Assembly: GCA_963682025.1 (NCBI GenBank)
Contig: OY821518.1
Coordinates: 236,012,152 to 236,076,151 of the forward strand
DNA: 64,000 bases
Origin: Cordilura impudica
Lineage: Eukaryota > Arthropoda > Insecta > Diptera > Scathophagidae
Direction: 5' to 3'
Each line of letters starts with the position of its first letter. Position 1 is the stretch's first letter. The position numbers were made by a program, and so were the translations under genes. Positions 1 to 12,312 of the stretch are shown here, piece by piece. The notes under the pieces are model-generated. The model did not search any database, was not told the origin of the DNA, and saw only the letters and a program-made list of their open reading frames with translations.

Positions 1-948
1 TATATTATATTATATTATATTATATTATATTATATTATATTATATTATATTATATTATATTATATTATATTATATTATATTATATTATATTATATTATAT
101 TATATTATATTATATTATATTATATTATATTATATTATATTATATTATATTATATTATATTATATTATATTATATTATATTATATTATATTATATTATAT
201 TATATTATATTATATTATATTATATTATATTATATTATATTATATTATATTATATTATATTATATTATATTATATTATATTATATTATATTATATTATAT
301 TATATTATATTATATTATATTATATTATATTATATTATATTATATTATATTATATTATATTATATTATATTATATTATATTATATTATATTATATTATAT
401 TATATTATATTATATTATATTATATTATATTATATTATATTATATTATATTATATTATATTATATTATATTATATTATATTATATTATATTATATTATAT
501 TATATTATATTATATTATATTATATTATATTATATTATATTATATTATATTATATTATATTATATTATATTATATTATATTATATTATATTATATTATAT
601 TATATTATATTATATTATATTATATTATATTATATTATATTATATTATATTATATTATATTATATTATATTATATTATATTATATTATATTATATTATAT
701 TATATTATATTATATTATATTATATTATATTATATTTATATTATATTATATTATATTATATTATATTATATTATATTATATTATATTATATTATATTATA
801 TTATATTATATTATATTATATTATATTATATTATATTATATTATATTATATTATATTATATTATATTATATTATATTATATTATATTATATTATATTATA
901 TTATATTATATTATATTATATTATATTATATATATTATATTATATAAT
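1..948. repeat. TATAT pentanucleotide satellite array
   Basis: Near-perfect tandem repetition of a 5-bp unit (TATAT). One phase slip with an extra T lies near 735, and the array loosens just before the gap at about 931-948. It runs off the left edge, so its full length is unknown. It is pure A/T and can pair with itself, which probably explains why the assembly breaks here. Confidence 0.97.
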
Positions 949-1148
949 NNNNNNNNNNNNNNNNNNNNNNNNNNNNNNNNNNNNNNNNNNNNNNNNNNNN
1001 NNNNNNNNNNNNNNNNNNNNNNNNNNNNNNNNNNNNNNNNNNNNNNNNNNNNNNNNNNNNNNNNNNNNNNNNNNNNNNNNNNNNNNNNNNNNNNNNNNNN
1101 NNNNNNNNNNNNNNNNNNNNNNNNNNNNNNNNNNNNNNNNNNNNNNNN
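949..1148. other. assembly gap (200 N)
   Basis: Exactly 200 N bases directly after the TATAT array. The round length suggests a placeholder rather than a measured size. Sequence resumes at 1149 with non-repetitive DNA. Confidence 0.98.
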
Positions 1149-2900
1149 TGACTGAATATAATCTTCATCCAGCAAGCAATGTAGTACCAACGCGTCTTGT
1201 ATTGTCAGCAGTTATTGAGTTTATATTGTTGTACTTGTACTGTTGCTGTTTACGTTTATGTATTTTTTAAACAACAAAAACATTTTTTTTTTCTCTACGA
1301 CATATATCTGACTTCTGATAGCTGCCAGTACTTTAAGTATTGCATCATCAATTAAATAAGTTTGTTAAAATTTTAACTTTTTTTCTGACTATCTTCGGCG
1401 TTCATGAAATAATGAATAAATTCTTTAGAAGTTCTGGCTACTGTTTGGAACGTGAGACCATGTATTTGATTACTTTTTTTGTTCTCTGCCGTTTTGACGA
1501 GGAAGGTTTCCTCAATGGGATATGAGATAAAAATTGTTGGCTTTAGTTTGTATAGTGCACTTCTTGGCGAAGTGGGTCCACGCATGATTTCGATAATTTA
1601 TTATTGATTAATCGATAATGTTAGCCATATAATGTAAATGTTTTAAGAATTTCGATTTATGCTTTCATGCAAATTTAAATTATTAAATATCGTTCTTTTA
1701 AAAATCATTACTTGGGAACAATTTAAATCAATTGCGAATAACAAGTAGACCTTCCTTGTAAGCTCGCGTTCTCTTCTGTTTTTTGCTTTCGTTTTAAATC
1801 ATAAGAAATAAAATTCCGTAGGAGATAAACTTGCTTCCTTCTTCACCATCCACTCGTCTGACTAACTGTCCGTCTAGCCGTCTTTATTGTATGCTGGGTC
1901 TACTTTTTTTTCTTTGGGTTTGTAGTCTTCTTTGTATTCTTTGAATTCTCATGAAGGTTTAAATAATTCTTCGAATCTTTCTTCTTTTACATTCATATTT
2001 TTAAGCATAACTTAATTTGTTAGGTGTTGTTGTTATTGTTGTTTTCATTATTACTAGCTTGTTGCTGTCTCTTTGGTTACTTTTCAGCTTTGCTAATTTT
2101 TAGTGAAAAATATATGGTTTAGTAGAAATGTTGCTGATATTGGCCTTTTACTGGTGTTGCTTTTTGTGGTGTTGTTAGTGAGCAGAATTTTAATCACAAC
2201 TCACAAAAAAAGAAAAAAAACACAAAACAAAACAATATGTTGTTACTGTGGTACTGCTTATATTGTTTTATGGCATTTCAATGAAGGTCAATGTTCGTTC
2301 TTTAGCTGTATTTCATTGTTAAATAATTCACTGTTTAAGTACTTGCTTGATATTTGTAGTGGTATTGTAGTTTGTTTTTGAAATTGATCGTATATAACTC
2401 GTATGTAATTGTGTCTGGTTAAGTGGGCTTAAGCCATAAATATTTTGGTTTCAAATAAACTTTGGTTTTGGTAAAGAAACTAATATTTTGGACCAAATAG
2501 TTATTTAGCATATTGTTGATGCACATTTGTTTTTTTTTTTTTTGTTAGATTAGTTTTGCCAATAGCATCTCACAATTAAAACCACTTTGTTCCTTGGGCT
2601 AGTCTAATTTCTGAAAAGTTCTAACTTCTGTAATTTTTTTCACAGAGAATCATGAAATAATTATAAAACTAGTTACGCAAGCTTTGTTTTAAAACAAAAA
2701 TTTTTTATTTATTAACATTAACTTAATTTAACACAATTCATAGAAAAACTAATTATTTTTGAATACATATATATTACATATGTATGTCTATACTTTTTGC
2801 ATCGTAAAATCAGTAAAATCACTATGTCGTCAAGATATATTGAGTTTGTGCTGATCTTGTAACTTCTTAAAATATTTGATTTACACGAATCTTTTGTTAC
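1149..2900. other. unannotated AT-rich DNA
   Basis: No supported coding region. Open frames here are short, low in complexity and match no family I recognise. Homopolymer T and A runs are frequent (for example near 1283 and 2528). No terminal repeats were noticed. Confidence 0.6.
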
Positions 2901-2904
2901 ACCG

Positions 2905-3050
2905 CTCGACTCAGAATTACTTTTTGAGTCGATTTAGTATTATTTGTCTGTCTGTCTGTCTTTCCGTATATGTGTCCATGTAAACCTTGTAATCAAACTA
3001 CAGGTTGCAAATATTACTGTATTTTGATAACATTTTGTATACAGGAAAAA
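2905..3050 (-). repeat. fragment of interspersed family A (GACGGACGG-bearing repeat)
   Basis: The reverse complement matches the right part of the larger copy at 45815-46585. It shares the AATCGACTCA...TTCTGA stretch, a GACA/GACGG run, and the ATTTGCRACCTG...TTACAAGGTTTACATGGACAC stretch in the same order. Only about 150 bp are preserved. No coding capacity is seen in any copy. The nature of the family is discussed at 50133-50470. Confidence 0.65.
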
Positions 3051-3361
3051 GAGATAAAACTGTTACAGCTTCAAGGAACTAATGAGGCATGTGATGAAAA
3101 CCGAAATAAATACCAAAACGAAACAAAAACGTTAATAGGTGTGAATTAAATCAATTTTTCAATTTGGTTTCGTTTTTATTTCAAAAATAAATATACTTCA
3201 TTTTCGATTTTGTTCTATGGAAATATCGATAAATAAAGATGTGATGGAAAGCGAAATTGTTAATTTTTTATCGTTTTTAAATCATGTAGACTTTGCTTTA
3301 TGGTTTGAAACATATTATTTTTTTTTTTTTTTTTGTCAATTTTTCAACGCATTAATAACAA

Positions 3362-3695
3362 CTAGCAGATTGCAGCGATCGAAATTCGAGTGCAATTTCT
3401 TGGCATCTTAGCCAGTTCGCAAACCAACACTCTTTTTTGGTTTATTTTTATTGTGAATGAAGATAACAAACTCATTACCAAACACATTAACAAATTTAAT
3501 AAACACACACATAGCATATGTGTAATTTTATGTATGTGTTAGTAGCAACTTTAATAAAGGAAAATAAAATAAAGGAAAAAATTTAAAAATCTGTAAATCT
3601 GCAAAACGGTTAAAAATAAATGTTTCAAAATCGGGATAAAACGGTACAACAAAACATCGGTCACAAGAAATCGCCTAGCCTATTAAGATTATAGA
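3362..3695 (-). mobile_element. non-autonomous Helitron-like element, copy 1
   Basis: On the minus strand it begins with TC followed by TATAATCTTAATAGGCTAGG at 3695 and ends in CTAG at 3362, next to T in the flank. About 12 bases before that end lies a short palindrome of the CTCGAA/TTCGAG type. A 5' TC, a 3' CTRR, a nearby hairpin and no target duplication are the defining Helitron marks. No Rep/helicase gene is present, so it would depend on a partner. Other copies are at 5732, 45362, 48767, 51695, 62385 and 62760. Confidence 0.7.
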
Positions 3696-4039
3696 TTTAA
3701 CTAAAAATAATCTAAGTATAATAAATTTTCTTCATAAATAAATTTTCGTAACGCTATCATCAGAATATTGAAATACTTAAACTATAAATAAATATTTAAA
3801 CTTAAGTTTTAAGTTAATTTTTAACCAAATAATTTTGTATAACATTCTTAATTTTTGTTAATTTATTTTATACCATATGTTTTCCAAAATAACTGAAATT
3901 TTTGAAAACGATTTGGGAAAAGTAATCCGGTGCGTGGCAATAACTGCATCATTTCCTTCAGGGAAAAATCGTAACGTTGCTGCCAATTGAAAAGCTAAAG
4001 GAATGTTTGAAAGTTTCTCCTATTGCGTCTAACATTTTC

Positions 4040-4755
4040 TAATCATGTATTTTTTGTTTCGAGCACATATAAACCACACAGATTCGAGTGTAGCTTTATT
4101 TTAAGTTCGTCTTCTTGCACGTGTACTGCTAAAAAAAAAAACAGAACATGTTCTTGAACGCGTACATCTAAAAATTAAAATATTATTCACTCGCGATCGA
4201 AAAAAAACGAAATTAAGTCATATACAACATAAAATTTCTGTTTTCTATTTTATTACTATCTTTATATTTTTTTTTTATTTTTATTATTATCTTTTTATTT
4301 TTATTTTTATTATTATCATTTTATTTTTATTTTTTTATAACTGCTAATGAATTATTTTAGATTTTTTTAAATAAATTTGGTTGAAACAATTGTTGTCGTT
4401 ATTATAGGGGTGTTTCAGATTTTTCCGATTGGATAATATTTTAATTTTTAAATGTACGCGTTCAAGAACATGTTCTGTTTTTTTTTTTAACAGTACATGT
4501 GCAAGAAGACGAACTTAAAATAAAGCTACACTCGAACCTGTGTGGTTTATGTGTGTTCGAAACAAAAAATACGTGATTGAAAAATGTTCGTGTAGATAAA
4601 GAAATATTAAAACAAAATACAGTTATGTTGTGTTCGGCACCGTACAAAATTTAGAAACACACATAATTGATATGAAAATAAAAACATGTGTTTGTTGGTC
4701 TGGGCTATGTTTACATAGATGTACCAGTTTTTTTTATTCAGTGTGTGTTTTTTTT
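4040..4755. repeat. inverted-repeat element, family B (copy 1)
   Basis: Two arms, roughly 4045-4200 and 4434-4600, are reverse complements sharing AACATGTTCTTGAACGCGTA and the AGATTCGAGTGTAGCTTTATTTTA stretch, with an AT-rich loop between them. The right arm runs on to CACACACTGAATAAAAAA (minus strand, near 4730-4752). That end sequence recurs at 32118 beside other family members. The left arm seems truncated near 4040. No gene is inside. The right end lies directly downstream of the maT pseudogene stop, so the terminal sequence may derive from a maT terminal repeat. Confidence 0.6.
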
Positions 4756-4799
4756 TAACTCTGCAATTAACATAGCTTTAATTCTTTATTTTATTTTTT

Positions 4800-5731
4800 C
4801 AATATGTCCTCCATTAGCCTTGATAGTAGGGAGTTGCACCCTGCACGAATAAGGGCTTGTGGAATTAGATTCCATTCTCTTCGAAGCGATTACTTAAAAG
4901 CTTCCACACTTGACTATATTTTTTTTACCAAGACCTTGGAGTCCAAAATGCCCCAAAGACAAAAATCCAGAGGGTTCGCAACAGGTGAATTAGACAGCCT
5001 TTGATCAGACGAAATGAAGTTTGGAATGTTATTTTTTAACCATTCTTGTTTCATTCGAGCTTAATATACTTGGATTTAAACATCTTATATATTTATACAT
5101 ATATGCTAAGCATATTTCTTTCAGAAAAACAAACAAAAATGTGATGGTGCTGCATACTGTTGAAACGCTTCAGTACACCTTCTAGGACCGATTCACTGTA
5201 CACGGTTGCATTCACTTTCACACCAGGATCCAAAAACACGAGTGGAGAGCGTCCATCGGCACTTACTGCAGCCACTTACAGGCACTTACTGCAGTGAGGT
5301 GGGGCTTGTTATCGAGTGGCCAATCTTTTTTTTCCAAATTCTCGTACGATTTCTCCGATAACCAAACACGATCATTCTGCTTGTTCACGTACTGCTCTAT
5401 TGGGTAATTTTTCCCATTAGAAAAAATTATATTTGGCAACTGACTTCTTGCATGCAAACGTTTCAACTCCTTGGCTCTTTATAGTCATTGCTATTTTTGC
5501 TTAGGTGCTTTGGATATATTTAGTTCAGCAGCCATTTTTCTAGCACTCCTTGAATTTCGATCAATCCTAGCCTTCAGTTTTCGGACCATTTCTGAAGATG
5601 TTGCCGTTTTTTTCGACCACTAACGCGACGGTTTTTAAGGCTGCCGGTCTCGTTGTGTCTTTTTATGGTACGATACACGAACATTCTATCAATTTTTAAA
5701 TGTTTCAGCTTCTTGACAATTTTCAGCCAAA
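4800..5731 (-). pseudogene. maT-type mariner transposase pseudogene
   Basis: Read on the minus strand, pieces in several frames give an N-terminal region with a helix-turn-helix style stretch (5550-5700), a middle part ending in VSADGRSPLVFLDPGVKVNA (near 5230), and a C-terminal end containing ANPLDFCLWGILDSKV (4890-5000). The NPLDF context is that of maT/DD37D mariner transposases, which cut and paste DNA at TA. The part holding the second catalytic Asp appears deleted between about 5020 and 5150. Stops and frameshifts are frequent. The N terminus is cut off at 5732 by Helitron copy 2. No intact start is seen. Confidence 0.7.
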
Positions 5732-6245
5732 TCTATAATATTAATAGGCAAGGCGATTTCTTGTGACCGATGTAACTTTGTCAGTTTTAATCCAATTTTG
5801 ACCAATCATCCCTCATTTGAGAGATATTTCTTTTTAGCTGTCTACCAGATTTATAGGTTTGCACCATCTGATTATTAAATTTTTGAATGTGTTTGCAAAA
5901 ATTGTTGAAAAGCCCTGCGTTGAATTGAATAATAATTTTGGGCATAAACCAATTCCGACAATAACACAATCGAATGTTATTATAATAATTACATTTCACG
6001 TGCCCTGTGTTGAATTGCGAATTGCCTAAAGTTAGCATACCTTTAGGTGGCAATACAAGTTGGTTCAAATGCCTTTAGGCTCTTATTTCTGCGTGTTAAA
6101 CAAATATTTCTAATGAAATAAATTTAATAAATTAAATAGATCAAAAAAAAAAAAAAAAAAAAAAAAAAATTAAGGAAATAAATTGAATGAAAAAATAAAA
6201 TTTCCTAGAATTTGCACTCGAATTTCAAGGGCTGAGCTCCGCTGG
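5732..6245 (+). mobile_element. non-autonomous Helitron-like element, copy 2
   Basis: It starts TCTATAATATTAATAGGC at 5732 and ends in CTGG (a CTRR variant) at 6245 before T, with the degenerate CTCGAATTTCAAG palindrome just upstream. It is longer than copy 1, with a poly-A run near 6144-6168 and an internal stretch related to 62790-62990 (GTGTTGAATTG...GGC). It interrupts the maT pseudogene on its left. It carries no gene. Confidence 0.65.
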
Positions 6246-6429
6246 TGTAACATTATTACTTTATTACTTTGGTTTACAAATTTATTTTCGGTTGATGCAA
6301 GTTCTTTTATATAATGAAAAAAAAAAAAAAAAAAAAAAAAAACTACGTATTCATCATAGTAAATCCTAGCGAATGCAGCAAACTGAAAATGGTAACAGTT
6401 TTTCTCCGTACCCTGTATAAGCTTCTATC

Positions 6430-6965
6430 GGTCGCTAACGCTATTTAAATATTTAAATTGGTAAAATTTGGTACATGTTCAGACCTAGTCCCCATACAAA
6501 TGACCCCGAAGAGATCGACTTAAATTCTCATAAGATCTAAATTATCATGTAGATCTCGTTCAAATTGGTTTGTGTGTGTTTATTATATCCATTAATCAGT
6601 AGTCCAAAAATAAACCCTATAGGACAATTCTTTGTCATAGCCCCCATATAAAGTTGCTTCTTCAGTTAGACCTATCAAAAACAAGAACATTGCACAGATT
6701 TTTCTCAAATTTGCTTTGTATATATATGTTTTTGCAAAAAATAAGTGACCACCAAATATGGTCAAGATCGGTCCATTTTTCAACCTAGTCCTAATAAAAA
6801 TAAAGCATCCGATATGAACTTTTTTAGATGTGCTGGCTTGGTTTATGCTTATTTTCTATTTTCTGTACCCAACTAGTTGGATCTAAAACCAATTCTCTAA
6901 AGTCATGGTATAGGGATCGCATATTCGGTCTAGACCGACTGAATGTTAAACAAGTTAGTAATAAG
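6430..6965 (-). repeat. interspersed family A, long copy
   Basis: This is the reverse complement of most of 45815-46400: the AAGCTTMTATCGGTCGCTAACG end, GGTCCATTTTTCAACCTAGTCC, CATCCGATATGAACTTTTT, and finally ATATTCGGTCTAGACCGACT at the right. No coding potential is conserved between copies. It is diverged and lacks a clean left terminus. Confidence 0.65.
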
Positions 6966-7189
6966 AATTATAGAATGCGATCACAAAAAAAGAAAACTTA
7001 ATATATAACCGCATTGGTAGTTTTGATCGAAATTCCTTTTGATTTGTCAGTTTTGGAAAATTTAATATAAAAAGGAATACCAAAAAAATTTGAAAACATA
7101 ATTTTAAAGGAAAATAAAAATTATATTAACATCCATTATGAAATTACACATGAACGCGATCATAGTATCTTAATTTTCATTTAGTTTTT

Positions 7190-7685
7190 CGCTGATTCAA
7201 GAACAAGCAGCGCATAAAGTTTGGGGTCTATCATGATTGTACAGCATCACTTACGCCTCATCACTTACGCCTCATAACGTCATCCCAGCTCTCTGGAGGA
7301 AGTAAAATGTGTTTTGTAGCAAATTTAAATTAGTTTTCAATATTTTTCTCGGCTCGTGAGGAATATTTGAATTTTGTATTACATTTCGGATGACTTCATG
7401 TGAAACATTCAGCTTATAATCATTATTCACTTGAAGGGCTAGTTCTTGCTGGATTACGGCTTAACCTAAATAGTTCTAATTATTTTGCTTTCAACATGCC
7501 GCGTCCTTTTTTTTTGGTCTGCCTGGTGGCCTTTTTAATAAGGGTCTTCCTTGTTTTTCAACACGGGATATGATGCTGTACACAGTCCTTATTTTAAGAG
7601 AAACGTAAAAGCGATTTCCCTGTCTGATTTGCCTTTATAATAACTGAAATACACCAATTGAATCATATTTTGGCAATGGAATAGC
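7190..7685 (-). pseudogene. Tc1-like transposase fragment
   Basis: The minus strand, with frameshifts, gives a stretch RPLIKK-like then a GRPKK-type basic hook followed by a second helix-turn-helix region, then HILLPPESWDDVM near 7290 and a Tyr-Ala-Leu stretch near 7215. LPPEYWDDVIF-type text precedes the first catalytic Asp in Tc1 elements. Everything after that point is missing, so both later catalytic residues are lost. It is bounded on the right by a LINE fragment on the other strand. Confidence 0.6.
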
Positions 7686-7689
7686 ACTC

Positions 7690-8085
7690 CCATATATGGG
7701 CAGGAGCTTCAAAGTCTCTTTGGGAGCTACTGGACCGTGTGAAAAGGAGAGCGTTGACAGTAGGGTATCCAACTGTATTGAGTCATTGGAACAGCGTCGG
7801 AATGTGGGTTGTGTAACACTGTTCTATAGATACTATAATGGAAAATGTTCTTCCGAGATTAGTGAACTCATTCCAAGTGCCCGAGTTGCAGTTCGCTCTT
7901 CCCGCTTCCCCGTTTGTAGTATACTGTCCAGTTTACCGCACAACGAATTACAGAGATCTAGCCGTATGTGGAATAAACTCCCCGTACAGGTCTTTCCTGA
8001 CAGTTACAATCTAATATATCCACAAATACTACTCTTTCCTCCTTCCCATAACCTATTTTTTCAAGATAAACACAACTCACTGCAT
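7690..8085 (+). pseudogene. non-LTR retrotransposon ORF2, C-terminal end
   Basis: The frame from 7696 contains SLEQRRNVGCVTLFYRYYNG, then ELIPSARV, SSRMWNKLPVQVFP and finally LLFPPSHN. This RRxVGCVxLFYRYYxGxCSxE / MWNxLPxxVFP pattern is the extreme C-terminal region found in several insect LINE families (Jockey/CR1-like), downstream of reverse transcriptase. Reverse transcriptase and endonuclease are absent, so it is a 5'-truncated copy. The frame stays open to 8154, but the last part runs into the neighbouring mariner terminal repeat and is not LINE protein. No poly-A tail is visible. Confidence 0.7.
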
Positions 8086-8130
8086 CTGAAGGGGGCAATA
8101 ATTTACAAAACAACTCGTTCAGTTGTTGTA

Positions 8131-9348
8131 CGAAGTGGCCCAATAAATCCGTGACTTTTCAAACTTCCCTCGTGTTATATGAAATTCAACACTGCTCCCA
8201 TCAAGTACCACCTGTTAATAGACTACTGTAAAATTTTGAGCAAGTTCCGTCATTTACTTTGAGTTTAACAGCTGTTCAAAACATACAACCTCGTGATTTT
8301 TTTTTTTTTTAATGGAAAAAAGTGAATTTCGAGTGCTCATTAACCATTATTTTTTGCGAAAACAAACCGTCAATCAAACCAAGGAAAAGCTTAATAAATA
8401 CTATGGGGACTATGGGGATTTCAATGGTAAAAAAGTGGTTTACTGATATTCGTTGTGGTCGCACAAATACAAATGACGCTTAACGTTCTGGACGGCCAAT
8501 TGAGGTCAATACACCCGAAAATGTCGAACAAATCCACGATATGGTCTTGGCCGATCGAAGAGTAAAAGTGCGTGAGATTGTTGATGCCATAGGCATTTTA
8601 TATGGCAGTGTGGTTTCGATTTTAAATGATCAGTTGGGTTTAAGAAAAATGTCTGCAAGATGGGTGCCGCGTTTGCTCTCAATTGACCATAAACGTAATC
8701 CTGTGACAACTTCAAAGGATTGCTTGGAGTTGTTTAACCGCACTTCGAATGAGTTTTTGCGGCGTTTTGTAACTGTGGATGAAACATCGATCCATTTCAA
8801 AACTCCGGAGACCAAGCAGCAGTCTAAACAAAGGGGTTTTCCGGGTGAACCGGCTCCGAAGAAGGCCAAGGTAAGTTTGTCGGCCAATAAGGTGATGGCA
8901 ACAGTTTTTTGGGATGCACGCGTGATAATCCACATCGATTACCTTCAAAATGGAAAAACAACAAACGGCGAATATTATGCCAACTTATTGGACCGATTTA
9001 ACGAGAATTAAAAAAAAAGCGACCCCATATGGCCAAGAAAAAACTTATTTTTCATTAAGAAAATGCTCGGGTGCACACGTGTGCAGTCTCAATGGCAAAA
9101 TTCCATGAATTGGGCTACGAATTGGTACCTCATTCGCCATATTCTCCGGATTTAGCACCCAATGACTATATCCTATTTCCAACCCTAAAGAAATGGCTCG
9201 GTGGAAAGAGATTTAGCTCCAACGATGAAATTATTGATCAAACAAATGTCTATTTTATGGAGCTCAAAATCCTATTATTTGGAAGGGATACAAAAATTGG
9301 AGAAATGTTGGACTAAGTTTATTGAGCTAAAAGGAGATTATGTTAAAA

Positions 9349-9382
<34 letters not shown>

Positions 9383-9442
9383 TTTTTTTTGCAAAAAACT
9401 GTGTTTCATTCTAAAAGTCACGGACTTATTGATCCGCCCTCG
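8131..9442 (+). mobile_element. mariner element (irritans-like), complete but dead
   Basis: Its 1312 bp are flanked by TA on both sides (8129-8130 and 9443-9444). Terminal inverted repeats of about 29 bp share the core AATAARTCCGTGACTTTT (left at 8142, right complement at 9412-9429). The size is typical of mariner. The right end is preserved better than the left. It contains the transposase pseudogene described next, and a long T run near 9367-9390 replaces part of the 3' untranslated region. Confidence 0.88.
8312..9350 (+). pseudogene. mariner transposase pseudogene
   Basis: The start is ATG at 8312 (MEKSEFRVLIKHYFL), the usual mariner N terminus with its helix-turn-helix DNA-binding domain. 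A frame with VDETSIHF (first catalytic Asp) lies in 8541-9011. The frame then breaks. The expected second Asp in the HxDNARxHT motif is changed to Glu and preceded by a stop near 9058. YSPDLAPNDY (third Asp, D34D spacing) follows at 9140-9170. The enzyme family binds the terminal repeats and moves the element into TA. At least three frame breaks or stops make it non-functional. The element is irritans-like from terminal sequence and YSPDLAP context; no subfamily tree was made. Confidence 0.88.
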
Positions 9443-9774
9443 TATAAAGAAGTTGTAGTTAAAATTATTAAATGAAAATAACATTAAAAAAAATTTTTTT
9501 TTTACTGTGCAAAGATTTTCTGGACAAACTGTGTCCTGAAAGCTATTTTAAGAGATTCTTAAAATGCATTTAACTAAAGTCTAAAAACAAATCCAGAACT
9601 TAGCACAAGATGGATGTCGTCAAGTCCTTTAAAAAAATATTTTTTATAAAAAAAAAAAAAAAAAAAAAAACGACCTTGTTAAACATTTTTGGATAAAATC
9701 ATATACTCAGACACAAGTTCACAAGTCCAATTGTAACACCAGCTAAAACAACATCATAATAAAAATCATCTTAT

Positions 9775-9802
9775 TTGATGATGATGATGATGGTGATGAT
9801 GA
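9775..9802. repeat. (GAT)n microsatellite
   Basis: Uninterrupted to slightly interrupted GAT/GATGGT repeats. A second, cleaner (GAT)n run is at 10054-10083. Confidence 0.9.
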
Positions 9803-10410
9803 AAATTTTACATAAAAAAAAATGACCAACTAAACGAAAAAAAAGAACATCATGTGTAAAAGAAGGCAGCTAACATTTATACAACTCCAACAACAATAAC
9901 GACATCAAATACAACAGACAATTAAAAATTTTAACGCGCACTACGCTCACGCGCTCTCTTTGTAAAGAGCCTGTCTCAGTGTAAACGCGCCTGCGATTAA
10001 ATACAGTCATAAAACCATCAAATTTTGTTTATTTTTATTGTTAATTTCGATGCAGATGATGATGATGATGATGATGATGAAGACGAAAAAGTCATAAATT
10101 GAACTGATGTTAAAAATTAATTATACTCACACGTTTTGGGGGGGCTTAACATTAAACACAAATACAACTACACAGACATACTTGTACTCGTATAAAACAA
10201 AACACACACTCTCAAATAAAACTCAACACACCGGAAGCAAGAAAACAACTTGTTAAAGCATTTGATCATATTTTAACATTCGGTCATATATTTTTTTTTT
10301 TAAATACCATAATAAAAGTCATCAACAAACATGTTACCAACATAACAAAACCTAAGCGAACGTTTGTCGAAAAGGACAAAATTTCAATTCATCGTAATTA
10401 TAATTTTTAC

Positions 10411-10450
10411 ATTCATACATACATACATACATTCATACATACATACATAC
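10411..10450. repeat. (CATA)n microsatellite
   Basis: CATACATACATA with one ATTCATA interruption. Confidence 0.9.
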
Positions 10451-11149
10451 TGGTGTGTGGACGTACGTACCCACCATTAATTCTTATGTTCGTCCAACTA
10501 CAACGAGCTGTTGAACTTAAAAGAAACATTGAACTTAGGTGCTTAGCTGGAGATCTATTTAATTTGTTTAAAAAATATTGATTTCTCAAAAGGATGCTAC
10601 GATAAATATTTACGATCATTTGTTTTATATATTTTTTTAAAGATTGTTCCTAGTTCCCGGAACTATCTTTAAAGTTGCTGTATACAGGAATAAATTAATA
10701 ATTAAATTAGATGTTCGCAAACCAATTGTTATAAGCATAATATTATTTTATTTATTTAAAAGCTTAATGAAAGGTAAATAACTCGTATTTACAAAAAAAA
10801 ATTGATAAAAAAAAAAACAACCGACAAAAGACGTTATCTGTCGTTGTTGTCAATTTTGTTTGTTTTTCAATCTGGCGGTAAGTGTTTACAAGCACTCGTC
10901 CGTCCATACAAATTTGTTGATTGATGGCAACGTGTTCTCCCTGAGAACTTCATTCTTGAAGCCATATCATTATAACGGATCTCAGACTTGTTCTATTAAT
11001 ATTAAAGTAACAGTTCCATAACTAGTTTTAGAATAACCCTTTCTATATAAGAACAGTAACATTGACTGATAATACGGCAAAAAAAAAAAAAAAAACACTT
11101 GCTAGAGAATTAATTACTTAAATTAATATATACATATATATTTTTTTTA

Positions 11150-12304
11150 AAAAAAGGTAATATTTTTTATCAAAAGCTGCCTTTTTAAGAAAATTAACTT
11201 TTTAAGTAAAAGTGATTTTTTAAGGGGAGGTTATTTTTAAGAAGAGGTACTTTTTTTAGAAAATAAAACAATGTAAGAATGAATTTTTTTTTTTAAAGAA
11301 AAAATACTATTTTAAGAAACGGTATTTTTAACGAGAAGATACTTTTTTTAACAAAAGGTATTTTTTTAAGAAAATTCACTTTCTTAAGAAAATATATCTT
11401 TTTAAGTAACTGTTATTTTTTATTAAAGTATACTTTTTGAGAAAAAATACTTTTTTAAGAACATGTACTTTTTTAAGAAAAGATGCTTTTTTATGAAAAT
11501 ATACTTGAAAAAAAAAATTACTTTTTAAGAAAATTTACTTTTTTTTAAAGGAAACTATAAATTTTGAAGGAAATGTACTTTTTGAAAAGGTTAATTTTTA
11601 AGAAAAGGCATTTCTTCAGAAACTGTTCTTTTTAGAGAGGGTAGTATTTTAGAAAAGGTACTTAAGAAAATAACTTGTTTAGGAAAAGGTACTTTTTTTT
11701 TTTTAAAGAAAATGTACTTATTTTAAGAGAATTTACTTGTTTCACTAAAAGTACTTTTTAAGAAAGATTACTTTTAAAGAAAAAATACTTTTTTAATAAA
11801 TGGTATTTTCTTTTAAGAAAAGCTACTTTTTTAAGAAAAGATACTTTTTTAAGAAAAGGCACTTTTTAAGAAAAGGCACTTTTTAAGAAAAGGCACTTTT
11901 TAAGAAAAGGCATTTTTTAAGAAAATGTACTTTTATAAGAAAAGGTACTTTTATAAGAAAAGGTACTTTTTTAAGAAAAGGTACTTTTTTAAGAAAGGTT
12001 ACTTTTTTAAGAAAAGGTACTTTAAGAAAAGGAATTTTTTAAGGAATGGTCCTTTTTTTTTAAAGAAAGTATACATTTTAAGAAAATGTAATTATTTGGA
12101 AAAGGTACTATTTTATGAAAAGGTATTTCTTCAGAAAATATACATTTTTAAAAAAGTACTCTTTTAAGTAAATTTACTTTCTTAAAAAAATGTTCTTATT
12201 TAAGAAAAGGTACTCGTTAGGAAAATGTACTTTTTTAAGATAAGGCACTTTTTAAGGAAAGGTACTTTTTTAAGAAAAGGTACTTGTTTTTAAAGGAAAT
12301 ATTA
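11150..12304. repeat. degenerate AAGAAAAGGTACTTTTTT tandem array, left part
   Basis: Some 60 or more diverged copies of an approximately 18-20 bp unit, core TTTTTTAAGAAAAGGTAC, are arranged head to tail. The most regular copies are around 11820-12050. A short open frame through 11925-12167 just translates the unit (KKRYF repeats). The array continues at 22238-22776 and 23468-23500, after removal of a DNA transposon and a LINE fragment, so it was originally one block. Confidence 0.85.
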
Positions 12305-12312
12305 TATACATA

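Larger units (their letters stand above)
9445..11149. other. unannotated simple-sequence-rich DNA
   Basis: No coding region is supported. The stretch holds poly-A near 9650-9670, (GAT)n runs at about 9775-9802 and 10054-10083, a CATA run at 10411-10450, and T/A runs. The short open frame over 10413-10619 on the minus strand is made largely of the CATA repeat and is not a gene. Confidence 0.6.

Noticed and set aside
921..1190. Open frames spanning the gap
   Set aside because: Composed almost entirely of N bases.
4804..5004. Plus-strand 66-residue open frame
   Set aside because: Antisense of the maT transposase C-terminal region, which reads on the minus strand.
8630..8948. Minus-strand open frames opposite the mariner gene
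   Set aside because: Antisense shadows of the transposase coding sequence.
11925..12167. Lys/Tyr/Phe-rich open frame
   Set aside because: It is a direct translation of the AAGAAAAGGTAC tandem repeat.
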